NCBI RefSeq assembly: GCF_900167335.1
Contig: NZ_FUXI01000006.1
Coordinates: 1 to 36,104 of the forward strand
Origin: Pilibacter termitis
GTDB lineage: Bacteria > Bacillota > Bacilli > Lactobacillales > Streptococcaceae
DNA: 36,104 nt
Reading direction: 5' to 3'
The notes beneath the pieces were generated by a model. It was given only the letters and a program-made list of their open reading frames with translations. It ran no database searches and was not told where the DNA came from. The position numbers were made by a program, and so were the translations under genes. Positions within the stretch are counted from its first letter, which is position 1. Every line of letters starts with the position of its first letter. Below, one piece after another: positions 22,796 to 31,296 of the stretch.

Positions 22796-22820
22796 GTCAA
22801 TAACTGAAAGGGGAAAAAAT

Positions 22821-22877
22821 ATGTTTTATTTGAACATTCTTGAACTATTTGAAAAAATTACTGGATTCTGGGAATGA
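22821..22877 (+). CDS. Candidate 18-residue pheromone precursor opposite the second rgg
   Basis: ATG start 7 bases after AAAGGGG (22807-22813), giving MFYLNILELFEKITGFWE and TGA. It begins about 180 bases from the rgg start and reads away from it, the layout of shp-rgg pairs. The peptide has a hydrophobic front and a C-terminal part EKITGFWE that begins with Glu, as mature SHP pheromones begin with Asp or Glu. It lacks the Gly-Gly end. No terminator is seen before mreC. The translation signals are good; the role is inference from position. Confidence 0.5.
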   Translation: MFYLNILELFEKITGFWE

Positions 22878-23001
22878 TAAATTTTAGGCACTTTTGAATA
22901 AAATCCCTACGCTTTCTTAAACACTATCAAATTTTCTTTTGTTTCTAGTGGGAGTTGTGATAAAATTAAATCGACTACATCTTAGAACGGGAGAATGAGA
23001 C

Positions 23002-23871
23002 GTGAAAAAATTCAATCCGAATAAAAATATTATTGTGGGCTTAATTATTGCGATTGCCGTAGTGGCTCTTGTAACGCTGACAACTCAGCGTAGAGCAGAA
23101 GGTGTTGAAATCACGGCAGGTGAGCGAGTAGTGAATGATTCAATGAGTATTGTAGACAAAATTATTGCCGCACCGGGTAGATTTATCCACAATATTATCA
23201 CCTCAATTGAGGATTTGCAAGGAGCTTATCAAGAGAATGAACAGCTGAAAAAAAAGCTGGATAATTATGATGAGGCAATTCTTCAGACAAAAAATTTAAA
23301 AGATGAAATTGAAAAGCTGAAAAAAGAGCTAAAACTCAATGAAACGTTGTCTAGTTTTTCTAAGATAACTGCAAATGTTATCACCAGAAGTCCAGATACA
23401 TGGCAAGATATGCTTGTAATTGACAAAGGAAAAGCAGATGGTCTCAAGGTAAACATGGCTGTTATGAGCCAAGAGGGGCTTGTTGGTCGTATTATCCAAG
23501 TGAGCGACCATTCTTCAAAAGTGGAATTATTGACTAGCTCTAACCAGTTAAGTAACCATTTTCCAGTCAAAATTGCAGGTAGCAATAGTAATGATGGTTT
23601 TGGTTTACTGAAAAGTTATGATGAAAAAACGCAGTCGTTCATTATTACACAAGTGACGGGAAATACAGATTTGAAAAAGGGAGATATTGTGCAAACAAGT
23701 GGACTTGGTGGCAATTCACCGTCAAATCTTTTAGTTGGAACGGTAGAAAAAGTAGAAACGAATAAGACAGGATTAGACCGTGAGGTATATGTAAAGCCAG
23801 CCGCACAAATGTATGACATTTCTGTCGTAACGGTTATCCAACGTGCAGCAGAGGTGGGGGAAAATGAATAA
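23002..23871 (+). CDS. mreC: Rod shape-determining protein MreC
   Basis: 289 residues: a short cytoplasmic start, one membrane helix (about 10-27), a coiled coil (about 70-110, KNLKDEIEKLKKELKLNE) and the beta-barrel MreC domain (VITRSPDTWQDMLVIDKGKADGL, then GLVGRI). It is part of the elongasome or peripheral wall-synthesis machinery at the outer membrane face. GTG start, GGGAG 8 bases before. mreD overlaps its end. No mreB is present, as is usual in cocci. Confidence 0.95.
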   Translation: MKKFNPNKNIIVGLIIAIAVVALVTLTTQRRAEGVEITAGERVVNDSMSIVDKIIAAPGRFIHNIITSIEDLQGAYQENEQLKKKLDNYDEAILQTKNLKDEIEKLKKELKLNETLSSFSKITANVITRSPDTWQDMLVIDKGKADGLKVNMAVMSQEGLVGRIIQVSDHSSKVELLTSSNQLSNHFPVKIAGSNSNDGFGLLKSYDEKTQSFIITQVTGNTDLKKGDIVQTSGLGGNSPSNLLVGTVEKVETNKTGLDREVYVKPAAQMYDISVVTVIQRAAEVGENE

Positions 23872-24370
23872 AAAAACCATGCCTTATGTAGCACCTGTAT
23901 TATTTTTCCTACTATTATTAGTAGACGGACAAATTAGTCGTTTATTTGGCAACGTTTTGCAAAACAGAGTCATGGCAATATCGAGTATTTTGCTTATCGC
24001 ACTTATTCCTGCGACCATGAAATTATCAAGACGGTATCTTGTGATTTTAATGCTTATTCTTGGAATTTTGATGGATAGCTATTATCTAGGCGTTTTAGGC
24101 ATTAATACGCTCATGCTACCGCTTATGACTTTTTACGCATATGGAAGTCGAGAAGTGATAAATACCAATATTTTTACAGAATTATTCGGTTTGATAATTT
24201 TGATTACTGTTTATCACTCGGCACTTGCTCTTTTAGAGGCACTTTTTGGCTTAGCAAAAGTCAGTGTCATTGAATTTATCGCCCAAATTTTAGGACCAAC
24301 CTTGATTTTGAACATTATTTTCTTTTTTGTCCTAATCGTACCATTTAGACGCCTGTTTCGGATACGTTAA
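23864..24370 (+). CDS. mreD: Rod shape-determining protein MreD
   Basis: 168 residues with five or six membrane segments and basic ends (LIVPFRRLFRIR). The ATG overlaps the mreC stop (ATGAATAA), and GGGGG stands before it, so translation is coupled. The longer frame to 23843 overlaps mreC further and adds nothing typical of MreD. It works with MreC in wall growth. Confidence 0.92.
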   Translation: MNKKTMPYVAPVLFFLLLLVDGQISRLFGNVLQNRVMAISSILLIALIPATMKLSRRYLVILMLILGILMDSYYLGVLGINTLMLPLMTFYAYGSREVINTNIFTELFGLIILITVYHSALALLEALFGLAKVSVIEFIAQILGPTLILNIIFFFVLIVPFRRLFRIR

Positions 24371-24424
24371 AAAACCGCAAGAAATCAACGTTTGAGAAAT
24401 GTGTTGGTTTCTTGTGGTTTTTTA
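24371..24424. terminator. mreCD terminator
   Basis: ACCGCAAGAAA (24374-24384) pairs with TTTCTTGTGGT with one wobble, followed by TTTTTTATTT; AAAA precedes it, so it can also end the minus-strand small gene. Confidence 0.9.
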
Positions 24425-24469
24425 TTTGTTATTCTTCGTTTTTATCGAATATAGGAGTCTAAATTTACA

Positions 24470-24637
24470 CTACTCCTCCCCCACATCATCCACTAACTCC
24501 GAAATATTTCGCCCCGTTTCTTTACTCAATTCAAATAATGCTTGATATTCTGGGTCGTAAACTTCTTCTTTGAAAAGTCCTGAGCCGTAGATTTTAAGGG
24601 TAAGTTTTTTTGAAAGTTCTTTGATTTGTTTGAACAT
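24470..24637 (-). CDS. 55-residue small protein with an RHH-like C-terminal half
   Basis: Starts at ATG 24637, 6 bases after AAGAGG, and ends TAG. The first half is basic (MFKQIKELSKKLTLKIYG). The second half reads YQALFELSKETGRNISELV, which recalls the helix-turn-helix pair of ribbon-helix-helix proteins. It ends in acidic DDVGEE. It is convergent with mreD and has the MITE upstream, which may carry or separate its promoter. The family is not known to me; a DNA-binding or antitoxin-like role is a guess. Confidence 0.6.
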   Translation of the reverse strand: MFKQIKELSKKLTLKIYGSGLFKEEVYDPEYQALFELSKETGRNISELVDDVGEE

Positions 24638-24659
24638 AGTGTGCCTCTTTCTATATATG

Positions 24660-24821
24660 ATATGGCACCTCTAAAAACTCACATTTATCCAAAATTGCTA
24701 GTTTTCCGATTTTCCTCGTCAGCCTCCTCAACCTATGAACCACATAGCTTTCGTCGGTTTCCTCGAAAATCGAAAAACTATCTAATTTTGGCTTAAACGG
24801 AGTTTTTAGAGGTGCCCATAT
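24660..24821. repeat. MITE-like element, complete copy
   Basis: About 162 bases with terminal inverted repeats of some 55 bases: ATATGGCACCTCTAAAAACTC at the left, GAGTTTTTAGAGGTGCCCATAT at the right, continuing as ATCCAAAATTGCTAGTTTTC against GAAAAACTATCTAATTTTGG. No ORF is inside. Partial copies or single ends occur at 7595, 10731, 18785 and 21560. No transposase that would move it is in the window. Confidence 0.75.
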
Positions 24822-25067
24822 GTAATAATACGATTTTCATTATAAGCTCTTTCTGAAAACTTTCAAGAAAACAGGAGCTTTATTGGAAATGTTTTTCAAA
24901 AGTTTAGGTTTTCTTAAAGAGCAAGGAGAATTTTAAAGAAAAAGAGAAAGAGAAGAAAAATGTTTCACGCGTTTCATGGAAATGTGGAGGTGTTGATATA
25001 ACAACGTTTTGAGCGATTTGTTATATTAGAAAAACTCGCTGAAATAAAACTGTAACAATAAAGGCAT

Positions 25068-25097
25068 TTGAATGTTACATGCCTATGTTAATATAGT
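25068..25097 (+). promoter_or_regulatory. Promoter region of the PcsB-like gene
   Basis: TTGAAT (25068-25073), an 18-bp spacer, TATAGT (25092-25097). Half-sites of the WalR type (TGTWAH) occur at 25051, 25073 and 25086; the first two are 22 bp apart, but no canonical 11-bp pair is present, so WalRK control is only a suggestion. The rest of the gap from 24822 holds an inverted repeat ATATAACAA/TTGTTATAT (24997-25025) and a purine-rich run, with no credible gene. Confidence 0.45.
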
Positions 25098-25159
25098 TTA
25101 TGTCGCAAAGGCGAAGAATTTACCAAGTATATGTATGAAATGAAAATGGAGGACTACCC

Positions 25160-26392
25160 GTGAAGAAACAATTACTTGCCGTGGCAATGTTAAGCACGAT
25201 TACTCTTACAACGATAGCACAATCATCAAATGCTTTTGTAACGGCTGATGAGTATGATACACAAATTCAGCAGAAAGAAGCAGAGATTAATAATTTAAAA
25301 ACACAAGAAAGTGCAGCACAAGCTGAGGTAGATAAAGTACAAGCTCAGGTTGATGCAACAATTGCGAAGTCAGAAAAACTAAAAGAAGAATCTGCGAAAC
25401 TTGAAAAAACGTCAAAAGCACTATCAAAAGAAGTAAATTCTTTAAACGACCGTATTGTAAAACGTCGTGATACAATTGACAAACAAGCACGTAGTGTTCA
25501 AACTTCTGGCACTAGTACAAACTATCTTGATGTAATCTTAGATGCAGAAAGCATTAGTGATGCAATCGCTCGTGTTCAAGCTGTTTCTAAAATCGTTTCA
25601 GCGAATAACGAATTGCTTGCTCAACAAAAAGAAGACAAACGAGTTGTTGAGGAAAAGCAAAAAGAAAATACAAAACAAATCAAAATTATTTTTGAAAACC
25701 AACAGCAACTTGTTAAGCAAGAAGCTGATTTGAAAACTCAACAAGCCCAATTACAAGCGGCACAACTTGGTTTACAAGCGAGTCGTGCGACTGCTGAGGG
25801 AGACCGTGACAAGTTGTTAAGTCAACAACAAGAGGCAAAAGCTCAAGCGGCAAAATTGGCAGCTCAAGCAAAAGCGGAGGCAGAGGAAAAAGCAAGACTT
25901 CAAGCAGAAGCTGAAAGAATGGCAAAAGAAAATACAGAGAATCCGCCAATACCGAATACAAATCAAGGTGGCGGGGACAATGTAGACCCAGATCCTGTAC
26001 CAACGCCAACACCGACACCGTCTTACCCTACAACTCCTAGTAAGCCAGCGGCAGGGACGATTACGATTAGTGAGATGAACTACGGTGGACCTTATCAAAT
26101 GAATACTCGTACGATTTCAGCGGCAGGTTTGTTGTTTATCTATCCAAAAGCTGGAGTAGGTACAAATAACAATACTTATGTTGCGGGTCAATGTACATGG
26201 TATGTGAAATCATACTTTGGTTCATCAGTGGGTGACTACTGGCAAAATGGTGGAGATTGGGCATCATCAGCGGCAGCAGCTGGTTGTGTGGTGTCAAGCA
26301 CTCCTGCACCGGGAACTGTTGCAGTATTCCCTCCGGGTGTAGCTGGAGCAGGTGGATACGGGCACGTAGCTGTTGTAACTGCGGTAGGTTAA
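25160..26392 (+). CDS. PcsB/SagA-like secreted wall hydrolase with an apparently permuted CHAP domain
   Basis: 410 residues. Signal peptide at 1-29, then a long coiled coil (about 33-250) like that of PcsB, which docks to FtsEX in streptococci, then a Pro/Thr linker (about 258-295, PTPTPTPSYP). The CHAP part has C345 in AGQCTWYVKSYFG and H402 in GYGHVAVVTAV, but the protein stops eight residues after this His. The strand that normally follows, with E and N (GTITISEMNYGGPYQMNTRT), lies before the Cys at 299-318. It should split septal peptidoglycan. It follows mreCD as in related genomes. GGAGG stands before its GTG start. Confidence 0.88.
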   Translation: MKKQLLAVAMLSTITLTTIAQSSNAFVTADEYDTQIQQKEAEINNLKTQESAAQAEVDKVQAQVDATIAKSEKLKEESAKLEKTSKALSKEVNSLNDRIVKRRDTIDKQARSVQTSGTSTNYLDVILDAESISDAIARVQAVSKIVSANNELLAQQKEDKRVVEEKQKENTKQIKIIFENQQQLVKQEADLKTQQAQLQAAQLGLQASRATAEGDRDKLLSQQQEAKAQAAKLAAQAKAEAEEKARLQAEAERMAKENTENPPIPNTNQGGGDNVDPDPVPTPTPTPSYPTTPSKPAAGTITISEMNYGGPYQMNTRTISAAGLLFIYPKAGVGTNNNTYVAGQCTWYVKSYFGSSVGDYWQNGGDWASSAAAAGCVVSSTPAPGTVAVFPPGVAGAGGYGHVAVVTAVG

Positions 26393-26407
26393 AAATTGAA
26401 ATACCAG

Positions 26408-26431
26408 AGCAACCTGAAAAGGTTGCTTTTT
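26408..26431 (+). terminator. Terminator of the PcsB-like gene
   Basis: AGCAACCT, GAAA loop, AGGTTGCT, then TTTT. It lies 15 bases after the stop codon. Confidence 0.9.
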
Positions 26432-26473
26432 GCTTGCAGAAGGAATTAGAACAAAAAACGAGGAGAATATATC

Positions 26474-28888
26474 ATGAAAATGAATCAATTTGCAATTTAT
26501 GAAAACAACTTTGAAACAAAAGTTGCGGAGTTAAAGAGTTTAAAATTTTTGCCAAAGAAATGGGAGGAATTGAGCGAGTGTGAGCTATTTTTTTATTTTT
26601 TGAGCAAATGTTTTCCTGAGGTGAAAAGTATCTCGGCAGTAAAAAGGAAAATCAAGGCTTTGCGAGCAAATGAAACACAAGACGTTTTAGAATATCTTGA
26701 AGAGAGTAATACACTTTCGACAGAGAATTTTTATCATATTGCATTGCAATTGCTCGGTTTTTTAGAGGAAGTCGATTACAAGGTGAATGAAATTTCACAA
26801 GCGTTTGAGAAAATAAATTTGCCGAGAATTGAAAAAACAGGCGATTTGTCGAAAGAAGAGCTGATTGAAGCGTGGTATTTATTGCTGATTACTCACAACA
26901 AAACAGGGTTGATGTTGATAGATTTTCTTGCGAGCAAAGGATATTTCAAAGATTTTGACCATGAAATTGCGTTATTTTTCAATGGAAAAGCAATGAGCGT
27001 ATTTGAGACAACTTCCCTTATTCGTGAAGTCGTTTATGTGGAAACAGATGTAGATACAGACGAGGACGGTTTAGCAGATTTGGTGAAAGTGGAAATCGTT
27101 CGTCCAAGGGCAAAAGGAAAAATTCCTGCACTTTTTACCGCAAGTCCTTACAACCAAGGCATCAATCCAGAGGCAAATGACAAAAAACTCCATGATGTCA
27201 ATGTTTCGATTGAACGGAAAATACCAAATGAACTTCGCTATGAGGAGATACAATATGTGGCAGAGGAAAAAACTTTGCCGAAAAAACGTGAGATTTCTTC
27301 TTATACGAGCGAGGCAGATGAGACGTTCACACGTGAGGCGAATTATTCGCTCAATGATTTTTTCTTATCTCGTGGTTTTGCTGCTGTTTATGCGACAGGA
27401 ATCGGTGGCATGGAGAGCGAGGGGATTATGACTTGTGCGAGTGTTAAGCAAACACATAGTATGCAGGCGGTTGTGGAGTGGTTGGCTGGCAATCGAGTAG
27501 CATTTACCAACCGTGAGGATAGAGTGGCAATTCGTGCAGATTGGTGTAACGGGCATATTGCAATGACAGGAAAAAGTTATCTTGGTACGCTTGCGACGGC
27601 GGTAGCGACAACAGGTGTGAAAGGACTTGATTTGATTATCAGTGAGGCGGCAATTAGTAATTGGTATCAATACTATCGTGACAACGGACTTGTCATTGCT
27701 CCCGGAGGTTTCCAAGGTGAAGATTGTGATGTACTTGCAGAATTGACGTTTTCACGCATGATTCAAGCAGGTGATTATTTACATTCTAAGGCACAATTTG
27801 ACCGGAAACAAGCAGAAATGAAAGAGTTGCAAGATAGAAAATTTGGCAATTACAACACGTTTTGGGATGAGCGAAATTACTTGCCCAATGTTAAAAATAT
27901 CCAATGTGATGTGGTCATTGTGCATGGTTTGAACGATTGGAATGTAAAACCTCGTCATGCGTGGCAACTTTGGTGTGCATTAAAGGAAAATTCTTCGGTG
28001 AAATCAAGGATTATTCTTCATCAAGGAGAGCATATTTACATTAATAACAATCGTTCACTTGATTTTTCTGATATGATGAATGCACTTTTTTCAGAAAAAT
28101 TGTATGGTGTGAAAAACCAAGCAAACGAACAATTACCAAATGTAATTTGGCAAGAAAATACGCAAGCTGAAGTGTGGCACACATTTTCTGATTGGACGAG
28201 TGAAAAAGAGACGAGAGTTTATCCAAATCAAACGATTTTGGGTGAAACTAGTTCAAACGAGGAAAAAAGTTTTCATGACGGAATTTCTGAGGAGAAGAAA
28301 AAGAAATTTGTGCGTTCGAGAAATTCATTTAGCCGTGAAATCATCAAGGAAAATACGCAAGATTTAGCGGAGAGTCGCTTGTATTTGCAAACGAAGGAAT
28401 TAAACGAGGAATTGCTATTAAGTGGTACACCTGTGGTAAAATTGCGTGTTAAATCTTCAAAGAATATCGGACTTATCAGCGTTCGTCTTGTTGATGTAGG
28501 ACGGGCGAAACGTTTGCAGGAAACACCAAGTGTGTTAAGTGGGAAAATTGACCGAGGATATGGTTTTCGTGAAGAAATACTCAAGGAAATTCAGCAAGGA
28601 GCTGAAACGAACGAGAAGATGATTACGATTGGGCATATGAATTTGCAAAATCGCAAAAACGCATGGAAAAATGATGAATTAGTGGCAGATGAATATGTAG
28701 AGCTTGCAATCGAAATGCAACCAACGATTTATCGTTTGCCAAAAGGAAGACGACTTGCTCTGGTGATTTATGCGACAGATATAGATTATACCCTTCAAGG
28801 CAATGAAGAGGTGAGTTACACGGTTGATTTTGCTAGAACAAGTTTGTCCCTTCCAATCATTAAAAATAAAAGCGTAACGGGGGATTAA
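26474..28888 (+). CDS. pepX: X-prolyl dipeptidyl aminopeptidase
   Basis: Releases X-Pro dipeptides from peptides in the cytoplasm (family S15). 804 residues, slightly longer than the lactococcal enzyme. It has the N-terminal PepX helical domain (1-150) and the alpha/beta hydrolase core with the catalytic Ser in MTGKSYLGT, Asp in HGLNDWNVK and His in QGEHIYIN. A C-terminal jelly-roll domain starts near residue 600. GAGGAG stands 8 bases before the ATG. No signal peptide. It is typical of lactic acid bacteria and fits with pcp. Confidence 0.96.
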   Translation: MKMNQFAIYENNFETKVAELKSLKFLPKKWEELSECELFFYFLSKCFPEVKSISAVKRKIKALRANETQDVLEYLEESNTLSTENFYHIALQLLGFLEEVDYKVNEISQAFEKINLPRIEKTGDLSKEELIEAWYLLLITHNKTGLMLIDFLASKGYFKDFDHEIALFFNGKAMSVFETTSLIREVVYVETDVDTDEDGLADLVKVEIVRPRAKGKIPALFTASPYNQGINPEANDKKLHDVNVSIERKIPNELRYEEIQYVAEEKTLPKKREISSYTSEADETFTREANYSLNDFFLSRGFAAVYATGIGGMESEGIMTCASVKQTHSMQAVVEWLAGNRVAFTNREDRVAIRADWCNGHIAMTGKSYLGTLATAVATTGVKGLDLIISEAAISNWYQYYRDNGLVIAPGGFQGEDCDVLAELTFSRMIQAGDYLHSKAQFDRKQAEMKELQDRKFGNYNTFWDERNYLPNVKNIQCDVVIVHGLNDWNVKPRHAWQLWCALKENSSVKSRIILHQGEHIYINNNRSLDFSDMMNALFSEKLYGVKNQANEQLPNVIWQENTQAEVWHTFSDWTSEKETRVYPNQTILGETSSNEEKSFHDGISEEKKKKFVRSRNSFSREIIKENTQDLAESRLYLQTKELNEELLLSGTPVVKLRVKSSKNIGLISVRLVDVGRAKRLQETPSVLSGKIDRGYGFREEILKEIQQGAETNEKMITIGHMNLQNRKNAWKNDELVADEYVELAIEMQPTIYRLPKGRRLALVIYATDIDYTLQGNEEVSYTVDFARTSLSLPIIKNKSVTGD

Positions 28889-28987
28889 GGAGCTAGTCGC
28901 AGTGAGTTGTGCTATTTGCTTGAAACGAGTTTCAAGTGGCACGAATAACAGCACCCAGCTCCTGCCTCTCGTAGCTAGAAACAGGAG
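28889..28987 (+). repeat. Hairpin repeat ending at the yitT ribosome binding site
   Basis: Outer arms AGGAGCT and AGCTCCT pair, then GTGCTATT/AATAACAGCAC and GCTTGAAAC/GTTTCAAGT-type inner arms. The tail CTCGTAGCTAGAAACAGGAG ends in the ribosome binding site of the next gene. It begins at the pepX stop. Confidence 0.7.
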
Positions 28988-28995
28988 AGAGTGCA

Positions 28996-29883
28996 GTGTA
29001 TAAAAAAACAGGAAAACAAAGGGTTATGGATTTTCTGTTGGTAACAATAGGAAGTTTGATTGCAGCGATTGGATTCAACGCAATGTTTCTGCCCAATCAT
29101 ATTGTTGCAGGAGGTATGAGTGGTTTGGCGGTGGCATTGGAAAAACTGTGTAGCTGGCAACCAGATTATTTTCTCTACGGTTCAAATATCCCCCTTTTAA
29201 TTTTATCGTGGGTGTTTTTGGGAAAGGAAAATTTTGCCAAAACGCTTTACGGTAGCTGGATTTTTCCAGTATTTATTACGATAACCAAACAAATTGGCTC
29301 GTTTACGGATAATCAGCTTTTAGGGGCAATTTTTGGTGGTGTGATTGTTGGTTTTGGGATTGGCTTAGTTTATTACGGAGATTCTTCGACTGGCGGAACA
29401 GGTGTTTTAGTGCAAATTATTGGGAAATTCACCCCGATTTCACTTGGAGCGGCGATTATTTTGACGGACGGAATGGTTGTTTTGACGGGCTTGATTGCTT
29501 TTGATCATGAAACGGTCATGTACTCGTTGATTGCTCTATTTATCGTGTCAAGAGTGGTGGACTTTGTGGCAATGGGATTGAACAATGCCAAGAATGTGAT
29601 GATTATTTCTCAAAAATCTGAGGAAGTACAGCAATACCTCATGGACGAAATTTCACGTGGTGTAACCAAACTTCGTGTAACAGGAGGCTTTGGCAACGAG
29701 GAAAAAGAAATGCTCATGTGTGTCGTGGACGGCGGGGAATATCCTGTGTTGCAACGCAATATTTTGGCGATTGACCCAGAGGCATTTGTGATTGTCATGC
29801 CAGCAAGTGAAGTCTTAGGTCGTGGCTTTAGCCTTTGGAAACACTACGTGCATGAGGATCATGTAGGAGCATTAAGAAAGTGA
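28996..29883 (+). CDS. YitT-family membrane protein
   Basis: 295 residues: five or six membrane segments (about 12-190; the first reads MDFLLVTIGSLIAAIGFNAM), then a cytoplasmic DUF2179 domain (about 215-285, GVTKLRVTGGFGNEEKEMLMCVV). The function of the family is poorly known; transport has been proposed. GTG start at 28996 with AGGAG 10 bases before, the last bases of the repeat element. It is probably cotranscribed with pepX unless the hairpin ends transcription. Confidence 0.88.
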   Translation: MYKKTGKQRVMDFLLVTIGSLIAAIGFNAMFLPNHIVAGGMSGLAVALEKLCSWQPDYFLYGSNIPLLILSWVFLGKENFAKTLYGSWIFPVFITITKQIGSFTDNQLLGAIFGGVIVGFGIGLVYYGDSSTGGTGVLVQIIGKFTPISLGAAIILTDGMVVLTGLIAFDHETVMYSLIALFIVSRVVDFVAMGLNNAKNVMIISQKSEEVQQYLMDEISRGVTKLRVTGGFGNEEKEMLMCVVDGGEYPVLQRNILAIDPEAFVIVMPASEVLGRGFSLWKHYVHEDHVGALRK

Positions 29884-29998
29884 AATGCTCAAGCGGAGAA
29901 AATTACAAAAAAGGGTAGTATCTCCCAAACAAAAGGAGTATAATTATTTATATAGTTTTTAATTGCAAAAGTATATTCTTTTTTATAGGAGGTTTACC

Positions 29999-31198
29999 AT
30001 GAATAATTTTCGTATGTACGTGCCAACCGATATTCGTTTTGGAAAAAATCGTTTGGAGGAATTGCCTGAGGTTTTAGCAGAATACGGGAAAAAAGTTTTG
30101 CTTGCCTATGGCGGAGGTAGCATTAAAAAAAGTGGGTTATATGACAAGGTCGTCCAATTATTGAATGAGCAAAATTTCACGATTGTTGAATTGACAGGAA
30201 TTGAGCCAAATCCTAAAATTGAGTCTGTTCGTGAAGGGGTACGTCTAGTGCGTGAGCATGATTTGGACGTAATTTTGGCAGTTGGCGGTGGCAGTGTTGT
30301 AGATGCTGCAAAAGTGATTGCGGGAGCTGTTTTCTATGAGGGAGATGCGTGGGACGTTGTTGTTGATAAGTCAAAAATGAGCAAAGCATTGCCACTCGTA
30401 GACATTTTGACCCTTTCAGCAACGGGAACAGAGATGAACCGAAACGCTGTGATTTCCAACACAAAAACGAATGAAAAATTCGGCACAAGCGGCTGGGAAT
30501 TGATTCCAAAAGCGAGTTTTCTTGACCCTGAAAACACTTATACCGTATCAAGTTACCAGACTTCTGCAGGAAGTGCCGATATTATGAGCCATTTGTGCGA
30601 ACAATATTTTAACCGTACGCAAGGTGTTGATGTACAAACAAATGTTGCCGAGGCATTGATGAAAACGGTGATTCAAAATACACCACTTGCTCTTGAAAAC
30701 CCCAATGACTATGACGCTAGAAGTAATTTGATGTGGGCGTCAACGCTTGCTCTAAATGGTCTTGTTGGTAATGGTGCAGGTCAGGGGTGGACGTGCCACC
30801 CGATTGAGCATGAACTTTCAGCGTTTTATGACATTACGCACGGAATTGGGCTGGCAATTGTTACGCCTCGCTGGCTGAAATTTTGTATCGAAAAAGACGA
30901 CAGTACGCATGAACGCATTGCCAACTGGGCAAGAAATGTTTGGAATATAATAGAAGAAAATGATGAAAAAGCTGCACGATTAGGCGTGAGGGCAATGTAT
31001 CATTATTTCAAAGATAACACAAAAATTGAAATGACGTTGCAAGCAACAGGTATTACGACGACTGAGAAAGTAAGAGAAATGAGCGAATTGGCTGTAAAAC
31101 ATGGCGGATTAAACTCACAAAACCCTTACGTGCCAATGACGGAAAACGATGTTGAAAAAGTATTGCTTGATTGTTTTGAGGAGATGACGGTGTTTTAA
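29999..31198 (+). CDS. Iron-containing alcohol dehydrogenase (butanol dehydrogenase-like)
   Basis: 399 residues from the ATG at 29999, which AGGAGG precedes; the 12 extra codons upstream have no ribosome binding site. Group III alcohol dehydrogenase: the nucleotide motif GGGSVVDAAKVIA, and metal ligands D and H in SADIMSHLCEQ plus the two His in HPIEHELSAFYDITHGIGLA. It reduces aldehydes with NAD(P)H in the cytoplasm. The YqhD/BdhA branch is likely from the opening (NFRMYVPTDIRFGKN). It stands alone between yitT and the convergent fucoside operon. Confidence 0.92.
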   Translation: MNNFRMYVPTDIRFGKNRLEELPEVLAEYGKKVLLAYGGGSIKKSGLYDKVVQLLNEQNFTIVELTGIEPNPKIESVREGVRLVREHDLDVILAVGGGSVVDAAKVIAGAVFYEGDAWDVVVDKSKMSKALPLVDILTLSATGTEMNRNAVISNTKTNEKFGTSGWELIPKASFLDPENTYTVSSYQTSAGSADIMSHLCEQYFNRTQGVDVQTNVAEALMKTVIQNTPLALENPNDYDARSNLMWASTLALNGLVGNGAGQGWTCHPIEHELSAFYDITHGIGLAIVTPRWLKFCIEKDDSTHERIANWARNVWNIIEENDEKAARLGVRAMYHYFKDNTKIEMTLQATGITTTEKVREMSELAVKHGGLNSQNPYVPMTENDVEKVLLDCFEEMTVF

Positions 31199-31206
31199 GA
31201 AGTATA

Positions 31207-31246
31207 AAACAAACCGAATGTTTTGAGTGCATTCGGTTTGTTTTTA
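31207..31246. terminator. Bidirectional terminator, alcohol dehydrogenase and fucoside operon
   Basis: AAACAAACCGAATG (31207-31220) pairs perfectly with CATTCGGTTTGTTT (31230-31243), with T runs on the plus side and TTTATAC on the minus side. The SIS gene ends 54 bases to the right. Confidence 0.9.
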
Positions 31247-31296
31247 TTTTACAGGAGTAAAAACAATCCCTCCAAATAATCAATTAAAAGGTACCG

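Noticed and set aside
25051-25091. Canonical WalR box before the PcsB-like gene
   Set aside because: TGTWAH half-sites occur, but none form the 11-bp phased direct repeat; noted only as a weak hint.
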